A stretch of 64,000 nucleotides of DNA from Martelella endophytica (lineage in GTDB: Bacteria; Pseudomonadota; Alphaproteobacteria; Rhizobiales; Rhizobiaceae): positions 4,495,818 through 4,559,817 of the forward strand of contig NZ_CP010803.1 in NCBI RefSeq assembly GCF_000960975.1, written 5' to 3'. The position numbers and the translations under genes are program-made. The notes under the pieces were generated by a model. It did no database searches. It saw only the letters and a list, made by a program, of their open reading frames with translations, and was not told the DNA's origin. This document shows, piece after piece, positions 8,315 to 18,002 of this stretch (positions within the stretch are counted from its first letter, which is position 1; each line of letters begins with the position of its first letter).

Positions 8315-10011
8315 GCGCCGTCGAGGAAGTACGCGCCGCACACCCGGCTCAACCCACACCACAGACAGCGGACGATCGAGCACCCGCCGCAGCGCAGCCC
8401 TCGCCGCCCCCGCTTTATCCCGGTGCGCCGCCGGCGCAGCCGCCGAAGCCCCTGCCCCAGCTGCTGCTCTATATGTTTGCCGCCACCGTTGTCGGCATCA
8501 CCCAGGGGCTCGGCATGGCCTTCATTTCAGTGACGCTGCAGCAGATCGCCGGTCCGCTGCAGGCAACAACCAATGAGGCGACATGGCTTGTCGCGGCCTA
8601 TCTGGTGCCGAATGCCAGCCTCACACTGATGCTGTTCAAGATGCGCCAGCAGTTCGGCCTTCGCCGTTTTGCCGAGATCTCGATCGTCATCTATGTGCTG
8701 ATCAGCCTCTGCCACCTGTGGGCCGACAGCTTTCAGACGGCGCTCATCGTCCGCTTTTTTGCAGGCGTTGCGGCCGCACCCATGTCGTCCATCGCGATCC
8801 TCTACATGCTGGAAGGCCTGCCGCGCGAGAAGAAGTTCTCGATCGGCATCTGCGCCGCAATGACGGTGATGTCGCTGGCGACCCCGCTGGCAGGCCTCAT
8901 CTCGCCGTCGATCATGGATATTGGCGGCTGGCGGACCTTCTATATCTTCGAAGTCGGACTTGCGATGATCTCGTTGGCCTTGATCTTCAAGCTGCCGCTC
9001 GTCTCCGGCGAGAGGGTGAAGGTCATCAGCCGTGCCGATCTCATCGCCTTTGCCTTCCTCTTTGTCGGCATGGGCGCCTTCGCCGCCGCCTTGACGGTCG
9101 GTCGGGTCTACTGGTGGACGGAAAAGCCCTGGATCGGCTGGATGCTGATTGTCGGCGTCGCCTGCCTCACCATCATGGTGGTGATGGAGATGAACCGGGA
9201 GAACCCGCTTCTCGATGTCCGCTGGATCACCTCGGCCGAGATCCTTCACTTCACCGGGGCGCTCCTGGTCTTCCGCATCATCCTGTCGGAACAGTCGAGC
9301 GGCGCGCGGGCCTTCTTCATGATGCTCGGGCTCAGCAACGAGCAGATGCGCCCGCTCTACATCGTCATCATCCTGTCGACGATCGCGGCCGGGGTGACCT
9401 GTTCGCGGATCCTGAAGCCCGGGCGCGTCGCCTACATGCATGGCTTCGCGCTTGTGCTGCTGATCATCGGCACCTGGCTCGACAGCCATTCGACCAGCCT
9501 GACGCGGCCGCCGCAGATGTTCCTGAGCCAGACGCTGATCGCCTTCGCCGCGGGCCTGTACCTGCCGCCCGCCATGCTGGTCGGCCTGATGTCCGCCCTC
9601 AAGAAAGGTCCGAACTATATCCTGAGCTTCATCATCGTGTTCCTGACCACGCAAAGGGTCGGCGGCATTCTGGGCTCGGCGCTGTTCGGCAGCTTTGTCA
9701 CCTGGCGCGAGCAGGTCCATTCCGCCGCGCTCGTCCAGGACCTGACCTCGGGCGATCCGCTGATCAGCCAGCGCATCACCCAGCTTGCCGGCGCCTATGC
9801 GCAGACGATCACCGATACCGCGGTTCGAAACGCCGAAGGCGCGGTGCAGCTTGCGAGCCAGGTCCGCACCCAGGCCTATGTGCTCGCCTATAACGACGCC
9901 TTCCGCTTCCTCTCACTTCTGGCCTGCGTCGCTCTCGTCGTTCTCATCATCGATGTTGCATTCGAAACCTGGGAACACAAGCGCGCGGCCGCCGAAGGCC
10001 TTGCGGCCTGA
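8311..10011 (+). CDS. DHA2-family MFS drug exporter (EmrB/QacA-like)
   Basis: An inner-membrane proton antiporter expected to have 14 membrane segments. The 566-residue product has a proline/alanine-rich cytosolic N-terminus (about residues 1-50), followed by hydrophobic helices including the TLQQIAGPLQATTNEATWLV segment diagnostic of EmrB-type exporters. The C-terminal region has a long loop with a coiled segment (about 475-530). It is translationally coupled to the MarR gene upstream and followed after 19 bases by the EmrA-type adaptor, so exporter and adaptor together with an outer-membrane channel would form a tripartite pump. Substrates cannot be told from sequence. Confidence 0.9.
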   Translation: MSAVEEVRAAHPAQPTPQTADDRAPAAAQPSPPPLYPGAPPAQPPKPLPQLLLYMFAATVVGITQGLGMAFISVTLQQIAGPLQATTNEATWLVAAYLVPNASLTLMLFKMRQQFGLRRFAEISIVIYVLISLCHLWADSFQTALIVRFFAGVAAAPMSSIAILYMLEGLPREKKFSIGICAAMTVMSLATPLAGLISPSIMDIGGWRTFYIFEVGLAMISLALIFKLPLVSGERVKVISRADLIAFAFLFVGMGAFAAALTVGRVYWWTEKPWIGWMLIVGVACLTIMVVMEMNRENPLLDVRWITSAEILHFTGALLVFRIILSEQSSGARAFFMMLGLSNEQMRPLYIVIILSTIAAGVTCSRILKPGRVAYMHGFALVLLIIGTWLDSHSTSLTRPPQMFLSQTLIAFAAGLYLPPAMLVGLMSALKKGPNYILSFIIVFLTTQRVGGILGSALFGSFVTWREQVHSAALVQDLTSGDPLISQRITQLAGAYAQTITDTAVRNAEGAVQLASQVRTQAYVLAYNDAFRFLSLLACVALVVLIIDVAFETWEHKRAAAEGLAA

Positions 10012-10030
10012 AAACGACAAAGACAAGAAA

Positions 10031-11071
10031 ATGACACGCATCATTCGCTCCCTTTCCACCTATCTGACGCTTGCCATCGGCATTGCCGGCATCGTCGCGC
10101 TGCTCTTTGCCTGGAACCTTCCGCCGTTCGCCGGCTCTGTCGAGCGCACCGACGACGCCTATGTTACGGGCAAGGTCACGCTGCTCTCCCCGCAGCTGTC
10201 CGCCATCGTCACCGACGTTCCGGTCAAGGATTTCCAGTCGGTCAAGAAAGGCGACCTGATCGTTCGCCTCGACGACCGCATCTACACGCAGCAGCTCGCC
10301 CAGGCAGAGGCGAGCCTCGAGGCCGCCAAGGCTTCGCTTGCAGCCAATGCGCAATCGCAGCAGACCGCCAAGGCCAATATCGCCTCGGCCGAAGCCGGTG
10401 TCGAAAGCGCCAGGGCCAGCCTCGAAAACGCCCAGTCCCAATGGGATCGCATCGAGCGCCTGCAGGCCAAGGAACTCTCAACCGGCAGCGATGTGGACAA
10501 GGCAAAGGCGGCCCTCGACCAGGCGAAATCCGCCCTGTCGCAGGCCAATGCCTCGGTCGACGTGGCCAAGGAAGCCCTGCAGACGGCGATCGTCAACCGC
10601 CGCTCGCTCGAGGCGAATGTCTCGGCCGCCGAGGCCTCACGAGAGCTCGCGGCGATCAACCTCGACAACACCCGGATCACCGCTCCCTTTGACGGCACAC
10701 TGGGCCAGGTGAAGGCGCGCAGCGGACAGTATGTCTCGGCCGGTTCGCAACTCGTCGCCCTTGTGCCGCCGGATCGCTGGATCATCGCCAACTACAAGGA
10801 GACCCAGCTCGACGGGCTGAGAGAAGGTCAGAAGGTCACCTTCACCGTCGATGCCCTCAATGGCGAGCGCTTCACCGGCCACATCGAGAGCTTCTCGCCG
10901 GCCTCCGGCTCACAGTTTTCGGTGATCACCCCCGACAATGCCACCGGCAACTTCACCAAGGTGGCACAGCGCGTCCCGGTCCGCATCGCGATCGATCCCG
11001 GCCAGCCGGACGCCGAAAAGCTGGGACCGGGGCTCTCTGTGGTCACCAGCATCGATACCAGCCAGAGCTGA
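10031..11071 (+). CDS. HlyD/EmrA-family membrane fusion protein
   Basis: Periplasmic adaptor of a tripartite efflux pump. The 346-residue protein has one N-terminal membrane anchor (about residues 9-27), then the TDDAYVTGKVTLLSPQ half of the lipoyl domain typical of EmrA, a long alpha-helical hairpin rich in Ala/Gln/Ser (about 95-215), and the second lipoyl half TRITAPFDGTLGQVKARSG. The reading frame is open further upstream to 9785, inside the exporter gene, but the ATG at 10031 begins the hydrophobic anchor and is the sensible start. It ends just before a strong terminator. Confidence 0.92.
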   Translation: MTRIIRSLSTYLTLAIGIAGIVALLFAWNLPPFAGSVERTDDAYVTGKVTLLSPQLSAIVTDVPVKDFQSVKKGDLIVRLDDRIYTQQLAQAEASLEAAKASLAANAQSQQTAKANIASAEAGVESARASLENAQSQWDRIERLQAKELSTGSDVDKAKAALDQAKSALSQANASVDVAKEALQTAIVNRRSLEANVSAAEASRELAAINLDNTRITAPFDGTLGQVKARSGQYVSAGSQLVALVPPDRWIIANYKETQLDGLREGQKVTFTVDALNGERFTGHIESFSPASGSQFSVITPDNATGNFTKVAQRVPVRIAIDPGQPDAEKLGPGLSVVTSIDTSQS

Positions 11072-11100
11072 AGCGATACCGGTTCACGGGCCGGAAACAC

Positions 11101-11135
11101 AAACGGCGCCGGGATTTTCCGGCGCCGTTTGATTT
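11101..11135. terminator. Strong bidirectional terminator between emrA-like and asd
   Basis: AAACGGCGCCGG (11101-11112) and CCGGCGCCGTTT (11119-11130) form a perfect 12-bp stem with a 6-base loop, followed by GATTTT on the plus strand and preceded by A-rich sequence for the minus strand. It sits between two convergent operons. Confidence 0.85.
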
Positions 11136-11156
11136 TCAGCGATGACTGGTGGGAGC

Positions 11157-12188
11157 TCAGGCGAGCGCGCGCGGCTTGACCAGGTTGCGCTCAACGAGAA
11201 GCTCGGCGATCTGCACGGCGTTCAGCGCCGCGCCCTTGCGCAGGTTGTCGGAAACGACCCACATGGCGAGACCGTTCTCGACCGTCGCGTCCTCGCGAAT
11301 GCGCGAGATATAGGTAACGTCCTCGCCGGCGCATTCGACCGGGGTGACGTAACCGCCATCCTCATGCTTGTCGACGACCAGGCAGCCCGGTGCCTCCCGC
11401 AGGATATCGCGAGCCTCGTCAGCGGTGATTTCCTTCTCGAATTCCAGGTTGACCGCTTCCGAGTGGCCAACGAAGACCGGTACGCGCACGGCGGTGCAGG
11501 TGACCTTGATCTTCGGGTCGAGCATCTTCTTGGTCTCGGCCAGAACCTTCCACTCTTCCTTGGTGTAGCCATCCTCCATGAAGCTGTCGATGTGGGGAAT
11601 GACGTTGAAGGCGATGCGCTTGGTGAACTTCTTGGTCTCGATCGGATCGGCGACGAAGACCGCGCGGGTCTGGTTGAACAGCTCGTCCATGCCATCCTTG
11701 CCGGCACCGGAAACGGACTGGTAGGTCGAGACGACAACGCGCTTGATGGTCGCGGCATCGTGCAGCGGCTTCAGTGCGACGACGAGCTGGGCGGTCGAGC
11801 AGTTCGGATTGGCGATGATGTTGCGCTTGGTGAAGCCGGTGACAGCGTCCGGATTGACCTCCGGCACGATCAGGGGCACATCGGCGTCGTAGCGCCAGGC
11901 CGACGAGTTGTCGATGACGACGCAGCCCTGCGCACCGATCTTCGGCGACCACTTCTGCGAGATCGAGCCGCCGGCCGACATCAGGCAGATATCGGTATCG
12001 GAGAAGTCGTAGGTCTCGAGGTTTTTCACCTTCAGAGTCTTGTCGCCAAAAGACACTTCCTTGCCGACGGAACGGCTGGAAGCCAGCGCCACGACCTCAT
12101 CGGCCGGGAACCCGCGCTCTGACAGAATGGACAGCATTTCACGCCCGACATTGCCGGTAGCGCCTGCGACTGCAACCTTGAAACCCAT
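11157..12188 (-). CDS. asd: Aspartate-semialdehyde dehydrogenase
   Basis: Reduces aspartyl phosphate to aspartate semialdehyde with NADPH, the branch point to lysine/diaminopimelate, threonine and methionine. The 343-residue product has the N-terminal nucleotide-binding GATGNVGREML, the catalytic motif NPNCSTAQ with Cys130, and SGAGKDGMDEL, in the usual order and length for the bacterial Asd family. The ATG at 12188 is preceded by AGAGAG. It converges on the efflux operon across the strong terminator at 11101-11135. Confidence 0.96.
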   Translation of the reverse strand: MGFKVAVAGATGNVGREMLSILSERGFPADEVVALASSRSVGKEVSFGDKTLKVKNLETYDFSDTDICLMSAGGSISQKWSPKIGAQGCVVIDNSSAWRYDADVPLIVPEVNPDAVTGFTKRNIIANPNCSTAQLVVALKPLHDAATIKRVVVSTYQSVSGAGKDGMDELFNQTRAVFVADPIETKKFTKRIAFNVIPHIDSFMEDGYTKEEWKVLAETKKMLDPKIKVTCTAVRVPVFVGHSEAVNLEFEKEITADEARDILREAPGCLVVDKHEDGGYVTPVECAGEDVTYISRIREDATVENGLAMWVVSDNLRKGAALNAVQIAELLVERNLVKPRALA

Positions 12189-12302
12189 GATAATCAGCTC
12201 TCTTTCGTTTCTCTCCTCAATGTGGCGGGAGCGGAAGAGCGGCCTGAACGGCGCCTTCCCGTCCCCGGCCAGACCGGGGAGAGAGCGGCAGGGCCAGAGA
12301 CG

Positions 12303-12422
12303 TCAGACGGTTTTCGTCGTCTTCTTGGCCGTTTTTGTCTGGATGGAGGACGAGGCAAGCCCGCCGCTGGCGCAAACGCCCCGGCAGGTGCAATCGGCAA
12401 TGTGCTGCAGAGATTGCGGCAT
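12303..12422 (-). CDS. Possible 39-residue small protein
   Basis: An open frame beginning MPQSLQHIADCTCRGVCAS and ending in a Lys/Thr-rich tail (TKTAKKTTKTV). The reason to list it is the start: AAGGA lies seven bases before the ATG, as good as any in the window, in an otherwise empty 257-base gap between asd and the first PAP2 gene. Three cysteines fall within residues 11-17. I do not recognise it. Without conservation data it could be chance. Confidence 0.35.
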   Translation of the reverse strand: MPQSLQHIADCTCRGVCASGGLASSSIQTKTAKKTTKTV

Positions 12423-12445
12423 GACCTATTCCTTCTACGCGAAGG

Positions 12446-13276
12446 CTAATGACCCTTTTGCGGGCTCAAGTCAAGTTCGGATTGCGGGCGGCCGCGCTTG
12501 CGCGCACTGCGGTGCAGGAAATCGAGCTTCAGCGCTGCCATGCTGTTGCGTGGAACCGGCCAGCCGCTCTCGTCGATGCGGAAGACCATGCGGTAACGCG
12601 AGAACAAGATCGCGACGAAATAGGTGCACCAGGCCCCGAATGCAAGGCCGGCAGCGACATCGCTCGGGTAATGCGCCCCGACGATTGCCCGGCTGATCGC
12701 GATGCAGACCGCGATCGAGAAAAACAGCACCCGGTGCTTCGGGAAGAAGAAGGCTGCTGCCGTGAAGAAGACGGCGGTCGTGGTCGAGTGCCCCGACGGG
12801 AAGCTGGCGAATTTCGCACTGAATTCCAGCGGCTGGAAGCTGAATGGTCCGTAATTCTCGTAGAGCATGCTTGGCCGCGCCCGGCCGATCGTCTTCTTGA
12901 TGAGGTTGACGGCCAGACCCGAAGAGGCAACGGAGATGAACAGGAATGCGGCCGCCTGCGCCATGAACACACCGCGCGCGCGCAACCTGCGCGTCTTTTC
13001 GCCGGCGCCTCCAGCGGCCGCGATGCCGACGACAAATGCAAGGAAGCTGGTGAAAAGGATCCAGCCGGAATTGCCGAAATCGGTGACAAAACTGCCGTAG
13101 TCGAGCACGGCCGGGTTCAGCTCCTTCGCCATCTTGCCGACCGGATAATCAAACACGGCAAACGAAACGGCGACGATACCAAGCGAACCAATGAGAAAGC
13201 CGCGCCAGTGCGTGCATGGCCAAGCCTGCCCCTTCAGCTTCCGGCGCGCGCTGAACCATCGAAATGGTACTGACAT
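12446..13276 (-). CDS. PAP2-family membrane phosphatase (first of two)
   Basis: Multi-helix inner-membrane phosphatase of the PAP2 superfamily, acting on lipid phosphates at the periplasmic face. In this 276-residue protein all three signature blocks are present: KTIGRARP (Lys128, Arg134, Pro135), PSGH (160-163) and SRAIVGAHYPSD (Arg196, His202, Asp206). The ATG at 13274-13276 is preferred because the open frame upstream lacks membrane helices. A second PAP2 gene lies directly upstream on the same strand. Possible substrates are undecaprenyl diphosphate, phosphatidate or lipid A phosphate (LpxE/LpxF are PAP2 members in Rhizobium), which sequence alone does not settle. Confidence 0.88.
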   Translation of the reverse strand: MSVPFRWFSARRKLKGQAWPCTHWRGFLIGSLGIVAVSFAVFDYPVGKMAKELNPAVLDYGSFVTDFGNSGWILFTSFLAFVVGIAAAGGAGEKTRRLRARGVFMAQAAAFLFISVASSGLAVNLIKKTIGRARPSMLYENYGPFSFQPLEFSAKFASFPSGHSTTTAVFFTAAAFFFPKHRVLFFSIAVCIAISRAIVGAHYPSDVAAGLAFGAWCTYFVAILFSRYRMVFRIDESGWPVPRNSMAALKLDFLHRSARKRGRPQSELDLSPQKGH

Positions 13277-13451
13277 TCGTTCCCCAACCCAGACATTTCC
13301 GCCTGCCTTGCGACAGACGCCCTCTTTCCACGAAGCGTCGCGGTTGAGAGCGAGTTTAAACGAGCGCGCCCGCCACATCAACGGTGGCCGACCGCAGAGG
13401 TCCAGCTTATCAACGCAAGGCGGCGGCTTTATAACGATGTAGCGTCGGAAA

Positions 13452-14222
13452 TCAGGTCGTTGTGGGGCGCAACCGGCGGCGTCGGACCGGCAGACCTTTT
13501 TCGGGAATTTCGAACAAAAGCCGGTATCGGGCAAAGAGGCAGGCCATCACGACCGCCACCCAGGCGCCATAAAACAGGCCGGCGGAGACATCGCTCGGAT
13601 AGTGGGCGCCGACGGCGACACGGCAGAACACGAAGAAAATCGCAAGGCAGGCGAAGAGAGGGCGAAAGGCCGGAAACAGCAATCCGAGCGCGGCAAAGGT
13701 CGCCCCTGCGGCCGTCGAGTGGCCGGACGGAAAGCTTGCGTAATCATAGGCCCAGCCGCCGAAGCGGAAATGAAAATCGCCGACCGTATCGAAGAGCTCC
13801 GGCCGGGCCCGACCGATGAGGCGCTTGACGACATTCACGGTGGAGCTCGCAAGCGCCAGCGTCGCAAACACGTAAAGCGCCTGCCAGGCGACAAGCATTG
13901 CCCGCCGCTTCGCCCCCGTCGTCTCGGCTCTCTTCATTGCAACGGTTGCCACGATGAAGAGCAGACCGGTGGCAATCAGGATCCAGGGCGCCGTGGTGAT
14001 GTCGGTCAGGTGACGCGCGATCGCCACAAACCGATCCGACATCGCGTCATGCGAAGTGGCGACCGGCCCGTCGAGCACGAGGAAGGACAGAAGCGCCAGC
14101 GTCGCACCCGGCAGGAGAAAATACGGCCAGCAGGTGGAAGAGAAGCGGAATGTCCCGGCTTCGCGACCATAGCCTCTGAGGAAGCGCGGCCGCCGCCGGG
14201 CGGCATCATGTGACTGTTTCAT
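13452..14222 (-). CDS. PAP2-family membrane phosphatase (second of two)
   Basis: A 256-residue PAP2 phosphatase with KRLIGRARP (Lys133, Arg140, Pro141), PSGH (165-168) and CRVAVGAHYPSD (Arg201, His207, Asp211). The third block starts with Cys instead of the usual Ser, but the catalytic Arg, His and Asp are intact. Around 5-6 hydrophobic helices are visible. It precedes the other PAP2 gene with a 175-base gap, and the two proteins share motifs and layout, suggesting an old duplication. Substrate unknown; membrane lipid or lipid A dephosphorylation are the likely roles. Confidence 0.87.
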   Translation of the reverse strand: MKQSHDAARRRPRFLRGYGREAGTFRFSSTCWPYFLLPGATLALLSFLVLDGPVATSHDAMSDRFVAIARHLTDITTAPWILIATGLLFIVATVAMKRAETTGAKRRAMLVAWQALYVFATLALASSTVNVVKRLIGRARPELFDTVGDFHFRFGGWAYDYASFPSGHSTAAGATFAALGLLFPAFRPLFACLAIFFVFCRVAVGAHYPSDVSAGLFYGAWVAVVMACLFARYRLLFEIPEKGLPVRRRRLRPTTT

Positions 14223-14291
14223 GAAACCAAGATAGCGCAGGGGCGCCGGTTTGGAAGAACCGCCGCCCCTTCGTCAACAATGGATCAGATC

Positions 14292-15407
14292 TCAGAGCGA
14301 AAGCGTCTTCGCGTAGGCGGCGAGTACGGCATCGCCCATGCCGGCGGTACCGACCTTCTTGCAGCCTTCCGACATGATGTCGCCGGTGCGGTAGCCCTGC
14401 TCGAGCACATCCGAGATCGCCGCTTCCAGCGCATCGGCCTCGGCAATCATGTTGAAGGAATAGCGCATGCACATGGCGAAGGAGGCAATCATGGCCAGCG
14501 GATTGGCGATGCCCTGGCCGGCGATATCCGGCGCCGAACCGTGAACGGGCTCATACATCGCCTTGCGCTTGCCGGTCGCCGGATCCTCGGCGCCGAGCGA
14601 GGCCGAAGGCAGCATGCCGAGCGAGCCGGTCAGCATCGCGGCGACGTCGGAGAGCATGTCGCCGAAGAGGTTGTCGGTGACGATGACATCGAACTGCTTC
14701 GGGGCGCGCACGAGCTGCATGCCGCCGGCATCGGCCAGCATGTGCGACAGCTCGACGTCGGCGAATTTTTCCTTGTGCACGCGGGTGACGACCTGATTCC
14801 AGAACAGGCCGGACTTCATCACGTTGCGCTTCTCCATCGAGCAGACGCGGTTACCGCGCGTGCGTGCCAGTTCGAAGGCGACGGAAGCGATGCGCTCGAT
14901 CTCGTAGGTGTCGTAGACCTGCGTGTCGATGGCGCGCTGCTGGCCGTTGTCGAGATCGATGATTTCCTTCGGCTCGCCGAAATAGACGCCGCCGGTCAGT
15001 TCGCGCACGATCAGGATATCGAGCCCTTCGACCAGCTCCGGCTTCAGCGACGAGGATGCCGCCAGCGCGGAATAGCAGATGGCAGGGCGCAGGTTGGCGA
15101 AAAGCTGCATGTCCTTGCGCAGCCTGAGAAGGCCAGCCTCGGGGCGCACCTCATAGGGAACGCTATCCCACTTCGGGCCACCGACGGCGGCGAGGAACAC
15201 GGCATCCGCCGCCATGGCGCGCGCCATATCGTCCTCGGAGATCGCGACGCCGTGGACATCATAGGCCGAACCGCCGACTAGGCCTTGCTCGACTTCGAAG
15301 CCAGCGCCGGCCTTGTCGTTCAGGAAATCGATGATCTTGACGACTTCCGCGGTGATTTCGGGACCGATGCCGTCACCCGGCAGCAGAAAAAGTGTGCGAT
15401 GGCTCAA
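14292..15407 (-). CDS. leuB: 3-isopropylmalate dehydrogenase
   Basis: Oxidatively decarboxylates 3-isopropylmalate in leucine synthesis. The 371-residue product begins [16 protein letters not shown] and contains the isocitrate/isopropylmalate dehydrogenase signature [21 protein letters not shown] place the start at a TTG (15405-15407) because AGGGAGG lies five bases before it and this gives the family length; an ATG at 15473 would add 22 residues without a good ribosome site. leuD, which acts one step earlier, is encoded separately at 20724-21329 on the same strand. Confidence 0.94.
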   Translation of the reverse strand: MSHRTLFLLPGDGIGPEITAEVVKIIDFLNDKAGAGFEVEQGLVGGSAYDVHGVAISEDDMARAMAADAVFLAAVGGPKWDSVPYEVRPEAGLLRLRKDMQLFANLRPAICYSALAASSSLKPELVEGLDILIVRELTGGVYFGEPKEIIDLDNGQQRAIDTQVYDTYEIERIASVAFELARTRGNRVCSMEKRNVMKSGLFWNQVVTRVHKEKFADVELSHMLADAGGMQLVRAPKQFDVIVTDNLFGDMLSDVAAMLTGSLGMLPSASLGAEDPATGKRKAMYEPVHGSAPDIAGQGIANPLAMIASFAMCMRYSFNMIAEADALEAAISDVLEQGYRTGDIMSEGCKKVGTAGMGDAVLAAYAKTLSL

Positions 15408-15552
15408 CGTGGCCTCCCTGCTTAGGGGCGCACCGGCGTTGAAATCCGGATCAAGGTCCGTGATCGCGAGCAATGCGCCATTTCTGGATGCGTGCGGTTC
15501 TAGACCGGTGCAAACCCCATTTCAAGCCGCAGGCGTTCGCTTGCGGTACGCC

Positions 15553-16527
15553 TCAGATGCCCTTTGGCAACCGACCGAACACGTTGACGAGCAGGGGCTC
15601 CGGCGCAGGCTCCGGCGGCTTGCCGTAGCGCAGCGTCACGACCTTGTAGCCATCGGCCTCCAGCCGGTCGAGCAGCGGGCCAATGGCGCGCGCGGTGCGG
15701 CCCTGGAGATCGTGCATCAGCACGATGCCGCCGCCGTGAGCCTCCAGCCCCGTCATGACACGGCTGACGATCTCGTCGGTGGTTGAAGGCTGGTAGTCGC
15801 GCGAATCCACGTCGATACCGACCGGGATGATACCCCGGCTCTGCAGGGCGCGGCCGAGTGCCTCGTTTTCGGCCAGATAGGGAAAGCGGAAGAAATGCGG
15901 CGTCACGCCGGTCGCCTTCTCCACACTGGCATTGCCCTTGTCGATATCGGCGATCGCACCCGTCAGGCCGATCGAGGTCAGATGCGGATGCTGATAGGTA
16001 TGAGAACCGATGGTCTGGTCATCGGCGACGACCGCTTTCGCAGCCTCTCCATGCCAGTCCGCCATTTCGCCAACCATGAAGAACAGCCCCTTGACGCCGT
16101 GGGCGTCCAGCGCATCGAGAACGGAACGGGTGTTGTAGGGCACCGGACCGTCATCGAAGGTCAGCACCACTTCCTTCGGCGCCAGCACCAGGTCCCGGGT
16201 CTGTTCGAGATAGATGGTGCGGCCGGCAAGTGGCTTGGCGATCGTATCCGCGACGGTAACGACGGGCGCCGCCGCACCGGCTCCGGGCACGATACGCGAA
16301 TGGATGGAGCCGAGTTGCTCGGGCGGGTCTGCCGGTAGTGGTTCGCTGCCAATGGAACCTGTCATGATATCCTCGATCGCCTCACCGCCCTCGGGCGCCG
16401 ATATTGCGGGATGATCGGTTGAAAGCAGCGCCGTCTTGAGGCTGGCTGTATCCCGCTCGCCCGTTGATGCGCAGGATGCGAGGGCGAGCACGCAAAGGCC
16501 GGCGACGCCGGTCACGAAACGGTTCAT
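15553..16527 (-). CDS. Polysaccharide deacetylase (NodB-homology) lipoprotein
   Basis: A 324-residue exported protein. The N-terminus is a lipoprotein signal with lipobox LASC (Cys19), then a low-complexity linker to about residue 110, then the NodB-homology domain: VVLTFDDGP (Asp125, Asp126) and HTYQH (His176, His180), the metal-binding triad of carbohydrate esterase family 4. Such enzymes remove N-acetyl groups from chitin-like, peptidoglycan or exopolysaccharide substrates in the cell envelope. There is no polysaccharide cluster next to it, so the substrate is open. Confidence 0.88.
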   Translation of the reverse strand: MNRFVTGVAGLCVLALASCASTGERDTASLKTALLSTDHPAISAPEGGEAIEDIMTGSIGSEPLPADPPEQLGSIHSRIVPGAGAAAPVVTVADTIAKPLAGRTIYLEQTRDLVLAPKEVVLTFDDGPVPYNTRSVLDALDAHGVKGLFFMVGEMADWHGEAAKAVVADDQTIGSHTYQHPHLTSIGLTGAIADIDKGNASVEKATGVTPHFFRFPYLAENEALGRALQSRGIIPVGIDVDSRDYQPSTTDEIVSRVMTGLEAHGGGIVLMHDLQGRTARAIGPLLDRLEADGYKVVTLRYGKPPEPAPEPLLVNVFGRLPKGI

Positions 16528-16661
16528 CGATAATCCACTTCAATCAGCAAACCCAGGCCGGAAAAGCCCGACGCGGCCTCACTGAAAAATGTGGCATTAT
16601 GGTTACCAAACCGTAAAACGGGACGAACGCATGGCGTGTCTCGCAGATTTTTTCGCGCAGC

Positions 16662-17930
16662 TCAGAGGATCAGGATGGCGCGGAAATCATTGACGTTGGT
16701 GAGCGTCGGCCCGGTGATCACCTGATCGCCAAGCGCCTCGAAAAATCCGTGTCCGTCATTGTCATCGAGTGCGGCGCGGGCATCAATGCCGGCCTGGCGG
16801 GCTCTGGCGAGCGTATCCGGCGCGATCACCGCGCCTGCGACCTCTTCGCGGCCGTCGACGCCGTCGGTATCGCCGGAAAGCGCATAGACCGAATCGAGCC
16901 CGTTCAGCTGCACGGCCAGCGACAGCAGAAATTCGACATTGCGGCCGCCGCGGCCATTGCCGCGCACGGTGACACAGGTTTCCCCGCCCGAAAGGATCAG
17001 CGCCGGACGCGGCACGGGGGTGGCATGGTGATAGACCGCCTCCGCAATCCCGGCATGGACGATGCCGGTCTCTCGCGCCTCACCCTCAATCGTGTCGCCA
17101 AGCACCAGCACCGAAAGCCCCTCGCCTTTCGCCTGCTCGGCCGCAGCCTCCAGCGACATGAACGGCGTGGCGATGATGTGGTTTTCGGTGCGGGACAGGC
17201 GGATATCGTCGGGCGCGATGCAGCTTGCAGCCGGTGTATCGAGGTGGCGGGCGACATGCTCCGGCACGGCGATACCGTAGCGTTTCAGGATCGCCTTGGC
17301 GTCCTCGGCCGTGGTCGTCTCGCCGACCGTCGGCCCCGACGCAATGATGGCGGGATCGTCACCGGGGACGTCGGAGATCATCAGCGCGTGACACCGGGCG
17401 GGATAGATCGCCGCCGCCAGCCGACCGCCCTTCACGGCGGACAGATGCTTGCGCACGCAGTTGACCTCGTCGATGGCGGCACCGCTCCGCAACAGCGCCT
17501 TGTTGATCTCGATCTTGTCTTCGAGCGTCAGCCCCGCGGCCGGCAGTGACAGCAGGGCGGAGCCGCCGCCCGAGATCAGCACGATGACCAGATCATCCTC
17601 GGTGAGCCCGGAGACGGTGTCGAGGATGCGCTGGGCCGCCCGTTCGCCGGCCGCATCCGGTACGGGGTGCGAGGCCGAGAGGATTTCGATGCGGCTGCAG
17701 GGCGCCTCATGGCCGTAACGGGTGACGACGACACCTTCGAGCGGTTCGCCCCAGCAGGCCTCCAGCGCCTCGGCCATGCGGGCCGAACCCTTGCCGGCGC
17801 CGACAACGATGGTGCGGCCTTTCGGCCGCTCGGGCAGGAATTTCGAGACCTGTTTCATCGGGTCGGCTGCGGCAACGGCGGTGGTAAACAGCGAGCGCAG
17901 AAACGCGGTGGGGTTGTCCTTGTAGCTCAT
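16662..17930 (-). CDS. Glycerate 2-kinase (MOFRL/GckA/TtuD type)
   Basis: Phosphorylates D-glycerate, linking serine-cycle, tartrate or glyoxylate metabolism to glycolysis. The 422-residue protein has the family's VVGAGKGSARMAEALE, VLISGGGSALLSLP and GDDPAIIASGPT motifs, and the C-terminal GGRNVEFLLSLA / SGDTDGVDG region (MOFRL domain). The ATG at 17930 follows AGGGAGA; the frame is open far upstream without similarity. It is divergent from mfpsA, and the shared 230-base gap carries an EcfG-like promoter facing mfpsA. Confidence 0.92.
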   Translation of the reverse strand: MSYKDNPTAFLRSLFTTAVAAADPMKQVSKFLPERPKGRTIVVGAGKGSARMAEALEACWGEPLEGVVVTRYGHEAPCSRIEILSASHPVPDAAGERAAQRILDTVSGLTEDDLVIVLISGGGSALLSLPAAGLTLEDKIEINKALLRSGAAIDEVNCVRKHLSAVKGGRLAAAIYPARCHALMISDVPGDDPAIIASGPTVGETTTAEDAKAILKRYGIAVPEHVARHLDTPAASCIAPDDIRLSRTENHIIATPFMSLEAAAEQAKGEGLSVLVLGDTIEGEARETGIVHAGIAEAVYHHATPVPRPALILSGGETCVTVRGNGRGGRNVEFLLSLAVQLNGLDSVYALSGDTDGVDGREEVAGAVIAPDTLARARQAGIDARAALDDNDGHGFFEALGDQVITGPTLTNVNDFRAILIL

Positions 17931-18002
17931 GTCTCTCCCTTTCCGGCATGCGCATCTTGGCTTGAATGTTTCATAGAAAATCGCAGCGCTCAAGATTTCT
18001 TG

